Shown: positions 57,860 through 64,000 of the stretch, one piece after another
How the letters are laid out: every line of letters begins with the position of its first letter
How positions within the stretch are numbered: the first letter of the stretch is position 1
NCBI GenBank assembly: GCA_019915135.1
Contig: JAHLMK010000001.1
Span: 4,216,001-4,280,000 of the forward strand
DNA length: 64,000 nucleotides
Direction of reading: 5' to 3'
DNA from: Strobilurus pachycystidiatus
Lineage: Eukaryota > Basidiomycota > Agaricomycetes > Agaricales > Physalacriaceae
Translations under genes and position numbers: made by a program
The notes under the pieces: model-generated
What the model saw: only the letters and a program-made list of their open reading frames with translations
Told to the model about the DNA's origin: nothing
The model's database searches: none

Positions 57860-60800
57860 ATGTCTTCCTCAAAGGAGCTGCAAGACAAGCTCTTTGGCGG
57901 CGGCGCCCACAACGCGACGCTCCAGCCATCGTTAGATCGCAACACGGTTCTGACAATCAACACCCAGAACCCTCTCAGCTCCCCAGCTTCCCCGCCTAAG
58001 CTCTCCAAAGCTGCAGACACGCCCCCGAACGGCGTCGAGCGGCCGTCCTACCGCGAGCGCCTGTTCGCCCAGCAAGGGGTCGAGTACACCGGCGTCGAGA
58101 GGCATCGCCTAGTCCAGGATGGCATAAAAGAGCGACACTGGAAGCGCTGGGGTCCGTACCTTAGCGACAGGCAATGGGTATGTCCATCGCTGACCCTTCT
58201 AACTCCAGTTTGACCTGCGTATATATGCGCGGTTAGGCGACGGTCCGCGAAGATTATTCCGCCAACGGTGACGCCTGGAGTCACTTCCCGCACGAACACG
58301 CTCGCTCTCGTGCGTATCGCTGGGGCGAGGACGGCATAGCGGGCATATCCGACAACCATCAGCGTCTTTGCTTCGGTCTATCGTTCTGGAACGGAGAGGA
58401 TCCCATTCTCAAGGAACGTCTCTTTGGCGTGACGGGCCATCAAGGAAATCACGGCGAGGACGCGAAGGAACTGTACTACTATCTCGACTCGACCCCAACA
58501 CACTCGTACATGAAATTCCTCTACAAGTACCCTCAACGCCGTTATCCGTACGAACAGCTTGTCTCCGAAAACCAGAACCGTGGTCGGGACGTCTCCGAAT
58601 ACGAGATCCTGGATTCTGACGCTTTTGATGATGACCGTTACTGGGATATTTTCGTCGAGGTCTGCACAACTTAATGGTGTTTCCGTGAGACTACTGACAC
58701 GCGTTATAGTACGCGAAAGATGAAGATGACCCGGACAATGTTTACGTTCGTATCACCAGCTATAACCGAGGACCTGACCCCGCCACACTGCACATTATTC
58801 CTCAGTTCTGGTTCCCAAACACCTGGTCATGGCCCATTAAGAAGCCTCCCATGCCCACCATGACTGGATTCGTCGGCAACGACATACACTGCATCACCGC
58901 CAAACACCCAGAGCTACAGGAAACCCATCTATATTGCCTAACCTCTCCTCCTCCTGTAGATTTATCAGGCGACTTCGTAGGTGATCCAAATGATGTCATT
59001 GAACCCGACCTGCTCTTCACGGAAAACAACACGAACGTCAGTCGGCTCTATGGAGGCCAAAATGAAACGCTTTATGTCAAGGACGCGTTCCATGATCATA
59101 TCATTCCTTCCCATCGACCCCCCGCCTCTGACTCGCAAGAAGGTTTCTTCTCCACGAGGATCAGACCTCGGACCGCGTTTCACTTCGATAGAGAAGTTTC
59201 TGAGAGAGAAGAAGGCCCTTGTACGTCGTTCCCTCAGGCTCCCGGCCCATCCTTCGTAAACCCCGAGAAAACTGGCACCAAATCTGCTGCTCACTACATC
59301 TTTCGGGGCGTACCCGGCCAAGGGGGTTGCGCTGTGGTCCGCCTCAAAATAACCCCGCTGTCCGCGAAGAAGGATCCTAGCGTCATGGACGAAGGCATAT
59401 TCGATGATAATGTTGAAGCTCGCCGTCAAGAAGCGGACGAGTTCTACAGCTCTCTTGTATTTGGGCCCATTAGCGACGACCTCAAGCAAATCATGAGGCA
59501 GGCTCTTGGAGGACTGCTTTGGACGAAGCAATACTATCGATTCAATCAAAAGGAATGGATCGAAGGTGATCCTGCACAACCCACGCCCCCGCCGGAAAGA
59601 GAATTCATAAGAAATTGCGTACGTTTCTTTCTGCGCGAGTTTCCTTCTAGAGACTCACAGACGCATACAGGAGTGGCGCCATATGAATGTGGCTGATATC
59701 CTCTCAATGCCCGACAAGTGAATCCTCATCTGCACATCATATGGTCACGGTTCCTCCTGACACACTGACAGATGGAAATATCCCTTCTTTGCTGCCTGGG
59801 GCTCTGCATTCCATTGCATCCCGTTGTCTGTTGTTGACCCAGCCTATGCCAAGAGTCAGCTCGATCTTCTTACTAGAGAGAGGTACATGAAGCCCGACGG
59901 GCAAATTCCTGCCTCTGAATGGAACTTCAGCGACGTGAACCCTCCTGTGCATGCCTGGTGAGTTTCTTCTTTGGGCTCCCTTTGCTTGCTCATGTCTTTT
60001 CAGGGCAACTTTCCGAGTCTTCAAAATCGAGCGCAAGCTCTATGGGAAAGAAGATCTAGCCTTCTTGGAACGTGTCTTCCGGAAGCTGTTGCTGAACTTC
60101 ACTTGGTCTGTCTATACTACAGTCACAACACGATCACGACTGAAATTGTATACCCAGGTGGGTCAACCGGAAGGATGAGGGTGGTAACAGCGTCTTAGAG
60201 GGGGGATCCCTTGGTCTAGACGACATCGGTGCCTTCAAACGTTCGGAACCCTTGCCCACAGGAGGAAATCTCCGAGAAGCAGACGGTACCGCCTGGATGG
60301 CTTTTTACTGCTTAAACATGTTTGTTTTGTATGTGCTCGAATTGTTTGTAGCTCAATATCCTTAGGCTCCACATGGCTCTGGAGTTAGCAAAGCACAACT
60401 ATGTTTACGAAGATATCGCATCCAAATTCTTTGAGGTGGGCTTTGAAGTCTTTTTTTCGGTCAGCCTATATAGATTCCTCAGCACTTCATCTACATCGCC
60501 GACGCCATGACATACAAAGAGGGCGACGACGATTTGAGTCTATGGAACGAACAGGATGGCATGTATTACGACGCCATCCAATTTGGGCCTGGAAACTCGA
60601 TGCAATTGCCGGTCAGAAGTCTTGTCGGTCTCATTCCGCTCTATGCGACGCTGGTCTTGGAACCGGTGATGTTCAACCAATTCCCCGAATTCAAAAAGCG
60701 GGTTGAATGGTTCATCGACAACCGTCCTGAAGTTGCGGCGCGAAACATGGCGAATATGAAAGGTCTGGAATTCATACTCGGTATGTCGAGCCTCACTAAC

Positions 60801-61898
60801 TCCTGTTTACCGCTTTTTAGTCAGTGGCAAAGGCGAGCGCCGCTTGATGGCTTTGGCAAGCAAGGAGCGTCTTGTAAAGATCTTGGAGAAGATGCTCGAC
60901 GAGGACGAATTCTTTAGTGAATATGGAATCCGATCGTCCATAGTGCTTCTTTCACTGTGCATGGTCTGTTTCTGATCTCTGTTCCAGCCTTTCCAAATTG
61001 CACAAGAAACAGCCATGGGGCATGGACGTCAACGGACAACGCTATGAGGTTGCCTATTGCCCTGGAGATTCCCTCTCCGGCGGTAACTCCAACTGGAGAG
61101 GACCTATCTGTACGTGCATCATCGATCAACGTGCGAATATCAGCTAACAATTGCTAGGGCTGGCGACCAACTTTCTTCTCGTTGAGAGCTTGCAGAGGTT
61201 CTACCAGTATTACGGCGATGATCTCCAGGTTAGATCCTACTTCCGTACGCTTTTCAAACGCTCAACTTGGTTGTTCAGGTCGAGTGCCCCACTGGTAGCG
61301 GGGACTACATGAACCTTGTTAGTGTTGCGGAGGAAATCCAGCACCGAATCATTCACATCTTCGGTCGCGATATGGAAGGTCGTCGAGCCATCAACGGACG
61401 CAACGCCAAACTCGACCATGATCCCCAATTCCGGGACTACGTCTGGTTCTATGAAGTGAGATACTGATACATGATTGTGTTCATGTCCTGAATCGCTGTC
61501 GTCCAGTTTTTCCACGCCGACACTGGCAAAGGGCTTGGAGCATCTCACCAGACTGGATGGTAAGCCAGCCCTCGTAGCGCTTGACCCGCTGTCTCTGACT
61601 TATCTGCTAAGGTCCGGCCTTGTCGCCTACCACATCCTGCAGAGCGGTGTAACTTGCCGCCTACCCAAAACCCCGGGGAGTATGTGGCATTTGAATTTTT
61701 GCTGCGCAAGTGTTCACGTGCTGATGCTCGCTTCCTCTAGCACCTCGTAGCATCGCAAACCATTACTTCGATGTGAGTAGAACGCGTTTTCTCATATATT
61801 GCATGCTTATGCACCTACAGGAAAACATTTATTCTGAATTCAGCGACGCTGCCTTTGATCAGAACATTCTGGGTGACTTGTCCCCTGATGCACTGTAA
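57860..61898 (+). CDS. Soluble GH63-family glycoside hydrolase
   Basis: A multi-exon gene for about 900-1,000 residues. GH63 motifs are clear: [107 protein letters not shown] and, near the C terminus, [20 protein letters not shown]. The catalytic acids of the (alpha/alpha)6 barrel lie in the [18 protein letters not shown] region and near GSGDYM. Unlike the ER glucosidase I that trims N-glycans, it has no N-terminal membrane helix or signal peptide ([18 protein letters not shown]). It resembles the bacterial/cytosolic GH63 branch, some of whose members act on glucosyl- or mannosylglycerate-type sugars; the substrate here is unknown. The last exon ends LGDLSPDAL at a TAA. Confidence 0.87.
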
Positions 61899-62779
61899 AT
61901 GGACTCTTTAGCATGATTGCTACCGCAGAGTTCCTTGTACTGTACACGCCACATACATGTAACACCCTCCGCACTTTTGTCAAAATATGAAAAGTGCGGT
62001 GTGATGATTTGTACGAGAAATATGTATCTAGGGTGAAGTGAGAGTGGTACAGTCTGATGTGTGATGGGACGGATGATCATGCATCATGCATCTCTTAATG
62101 GTTGAAGTTCGTTGACAGACAGCCTTCCCGTTCAGGCGCTCAGTCCACAAAAAAGGAGTGCAGTTCGTGTTCCACACTATACACAGACATTCTAAGAACA
62201 TGGATACGCGCCACATACGCGTAGGTAGGTGAAAATCAGGATTATCAAGAATAGGATGTGAGGCACAAAGGTTTCGAAGAAATGTGTGTCGACAATTGGT
62301 CGGGTTCGAACCAACGCGCGGCAGGTGGACTGAACACTATCTGCGTTTACTCAGAGTCACAGCCAGGTTGAGTTCACTCCCTCACCGCCCCTACGGTGCC
62401 AGCGTCAGAAAGGCTTGCTGGTGAGTTCTCCATCGAGCTTATGATGTCTTTCTTCTATTCACACTTTGTCCAGATTTCAGATAATCGTGTCTGAACGTTC
62501 ACAGTTCCCAGTCAGTAGACCTTGCTGGTGCAGCTGTCTCGGCACTGCTATCCTGTACACACTTCGTCGGTCGAGCTTCGTTGAGGTGTCAGTCATACTA
62601 TCCTCCCTGAGACCTTGTGTTCCCATCTCACTCATGACACCCGCCTGACACACCTTGTTAAGGTGTCAGAGCATCATCCCTCGAGGGTGCTAGCTGTTCG
62701 TCAGACAGTAGATTGTCGGTGAGTTTCTGCCTGCCTAACTACCATATTCACACCTCGTAAAGCTACCAGACCATCCGTA
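61899..62779. other. Intergenic region upstream of the HET gene
   Basis: 881 bp with no supported gene. A short inverted repeat (cacctt-gtt-aaggtg) is centred near 62659. A tRNA T-loop-like stretch near 62301-62316 was examined and rejected. Confidence 0.45.
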
Positions 62780-64000
62780 ATGCGACTTCTTAGCACCAAA
62801 GAGCCGATCCAACTCGTTGAGTTTCCCAATGAGCAGGATCTACGACCATATGCCATCCTCTCCCACACGTGGGAAAGAGATGAAGTGCTCTTCCAGCACA
62901 TGCAGGATTTAAGCGACGCCAAGGATCTGAAAGGATACGACAAGATCCAGCAAGCGTGCAAACTGGCGCTCTCCGACAAGCTCGAGTACATCTGGATCGA
63001 CACCTGCTGCATTGACAAGTCCAGTAGCTCCGAGCTCTCAGAGGCCATTAACTCGATGTATCAGTACTACCGCGGAGCGAAAGTATGCTATGCCTACTTG
63101 GCTGACGTGCGAACACACCTTCAGTTTTCTGAACGAGATTTCCGTCGATGCAAGTGGTTTACACGAGGATGGACGTTGCAGGAGTTGTTGGCACCATCGA
63201 ATGTCATCTTCCTGGGAATGGATTGGAGGGAGATTGGAACCAAAAAGAGCCTGCAAAGCGTCATCACTAGTGTGACAGGTATCCCGGCACCCGTTCTGTT
63301 GCAGACGTCCACTGACGAGGTCAGCGTCGCGAAGCGAATGCATTGGGCTTCCAGGAGGAAGACAACCCGTGTGGAAGACCGGGCGTACTCGCTGATGGGC
63401 ATTTTTGGCGTCTTCATGCCGACCATCTACGGCGAAGGGCTGCATGCCTTCACCAGGCTGCAAGAAGAAATTTTGAAGGTTTCCAACGATCAGACAATCT
63501 TTGCTTGGAGGGCCTCCGGGTCGCTCCCTGACTCACTCGGCGGATTACTCGCATCCAGTCCCGACGATTTCCGGGGCAGTGGCGAGTACGAGCAATTTGA
63601 TTATGACGGAGACCGTCAACCGTACTCCATGACGAATCTGGGTCTACATATCCACCTCCCACTCGTTACCCATCCCCCGCTTTCCAACAACTTTGCTGCT
63701 CTTTTGAATTGTCGTCGGGAAGGCGATCCCCACTCACCACGGCTGGCCGTTTACGTGAAAAGATTAGAAGGAACTCAGAACACATTCATGAGGACGCGAC
63801 GCCATCTGTTGGGCCCAGAAGAGGGGTGGCCCTCATCTTCGGCGTTGCGGAGGCCCCAGGAGCTGTATGTCATGGAGAGGGACGCGGCGGGGTCAATATT
63901 GCTACCTCGAGTCAATCATTTTATAGCGTGCCGTGTACCTGGGCCTGAACATGGGCTCGCTCTTGAAAGGACATACCCCGAGGCCTCATCCTTTTCTTTC
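62780..64000 (+). CDS. HET-domain incompatibility protein, partial (runs off the right edge)
   Basis: An open frame of 407 codons from an ATG at 62780 without a stop to the window edge, so the gene is 3'-truncated here. The HET domain is typical of basidiomycete members: MRLLSTKEPIQLVEFP, YAILSHTWERDEVLFQHM, DKLEYIWIDTCCIDKSSSSE, LSEAINSMYQYYRGAKVCYA, WFTRGWTLQELLAP, DRAYSLMGIFGVFMPTIYGE. HET proteins trigger cell death on fusion of incompatible hyphae. After about residue 240 the sequence is less conserved and may lead to another domain beyond the window (ankyrin, NACHT or none). No intron is needed in this stretch. Confidence 0.93.
   Translation, partial: MRLLSTKEPIQLVEFPNEQDLRPYAILSHTWERDEVLFQHMQDLSDAKDLKGYDKIQQACKLALSDKLEYIWIDTCCIDKSSSSELSEAINSMYQYYRGAKVCYAYLADVRTHLQFSERDFRRCKWFTRGWTLQELLAPSNVIFLGMDWREIGTKKSLQSVITSVTGIPAPVLLQTSTDEVSVAKRMHWASRRKTTRVEDRAYSLMGIFGVFMPTIYGEGLHAFTRLQEEILKVSNDQTIFAWRASGSLPDSLGGLLASSPDDFRGSGEYEQFDYDGDRQPYSMTNLGLHIHLPLVTHPPLSNNFAALLNCRREGDPHSPRLAVYVKRLEGTQNTFMRTRRHLLGPEEGWPSSSALRRPQELYVMERDAAGSILLPRVNHFIACRVPGPEHGLALERTYPEASSFSF

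Noticed and set aside
62290..62400. tRNA-like T-arm (minus strand, gttgg-ttcgaac-ccgac) with CTCTGA nearby resembling a Gln anticodon loop
   Set aside because: The T stem and loop pair, but the flanking sequence expected to form the acceptor stem has no 5' partner, and I could not fold D and anticodon arms at normal spacing, even allowing an intron.
62650..62669. Short inverted repeat (cacctt-gtt-aaggtg) as possible transposon end or operator
   Set aside because: Too short, with no partner copy, target-site duplication or transposase nearby.

Overview
The window looks like a gene-dense piece of an agaricomycete (basidiomycete) nuclear genome. Nearly every gene is split by several introns of about 45-60 bp with gt...ag ends, intergenic gaps are mostly 0.1-1.5 kb, and the gene set is fungal: aryl-alcohol-oxidase-type GMC enzyme, HET domain protein, Hos2 deacetylase, Ede1, class II cAMP phosphodiesterase, DUF2156. 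I saw no transposon, CRISPR array, rRNA or convincing tRNA. All gene models are spliced by eye from the sequence, so exon ends away from the motifs quoted are approximate.

Left third (1-22 kb): a coiled-coil protein; a secreted GMC oxidoreductase (-); RNA 3'-phosphate cyclase (+); a CDC50/Lem3 flippase subunit (-) divergent from the MCM-binding protein (+); a small unknown protein (-); a secreted PLC-like phosphodiesterase (-) divergent from a Hos2-type histone deacetylase (+); and the roughly 2,200-residue CCR4-NOT scaffold NOT1 (-).

Middle (22-43 kb): a large secreted S9-like alpha/beta-hydrolase (-); a Fic-domain protein with a substituted catalytic histidine (+); a Kelch-repeat protein (-); the STRIPAK scaffold striatin (-); TMA7 (-); a protein with two tandem PINIT-like modules and no RING (-); cAMP phosphodiesterase PDE1 (+); an HMG-box transcription factor (+); and an HSL-type alpha/beta-hydrolase (-) that shares a 226-bp promoter with the next gene.

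Right third (43-64 kb): a free-standing DUF2156 aminoacyl-tRNA-transferase-like protein (+); the GPI ethanolamine-phosphate transferase MCD4/PIG-N (-); a Pin4-like RRM-R3H protein (-); a UBE2C-type E2 (-) divergent from endocytic EDE1 (+); a soluble GH63 glycosidase (+); and the start of a HET-domain incompatibility gene that runs off the right edge.

Most genes are housekeeping and are not an operon-like system. The one pair that suggests a shared pathway is the DUF2156 protein with the divergent hydrolase, which recalls the fungal sterol-aminoacylation write/erase pair ErdS/ErdH. The most striking structural signals are very small exons (5 nt in the PLC-like gene, 9 nt in TMA7, 18 nt in the PINIT-like gene) and two introns best explained by GC-AG splice sites (RTCA and HOS2).
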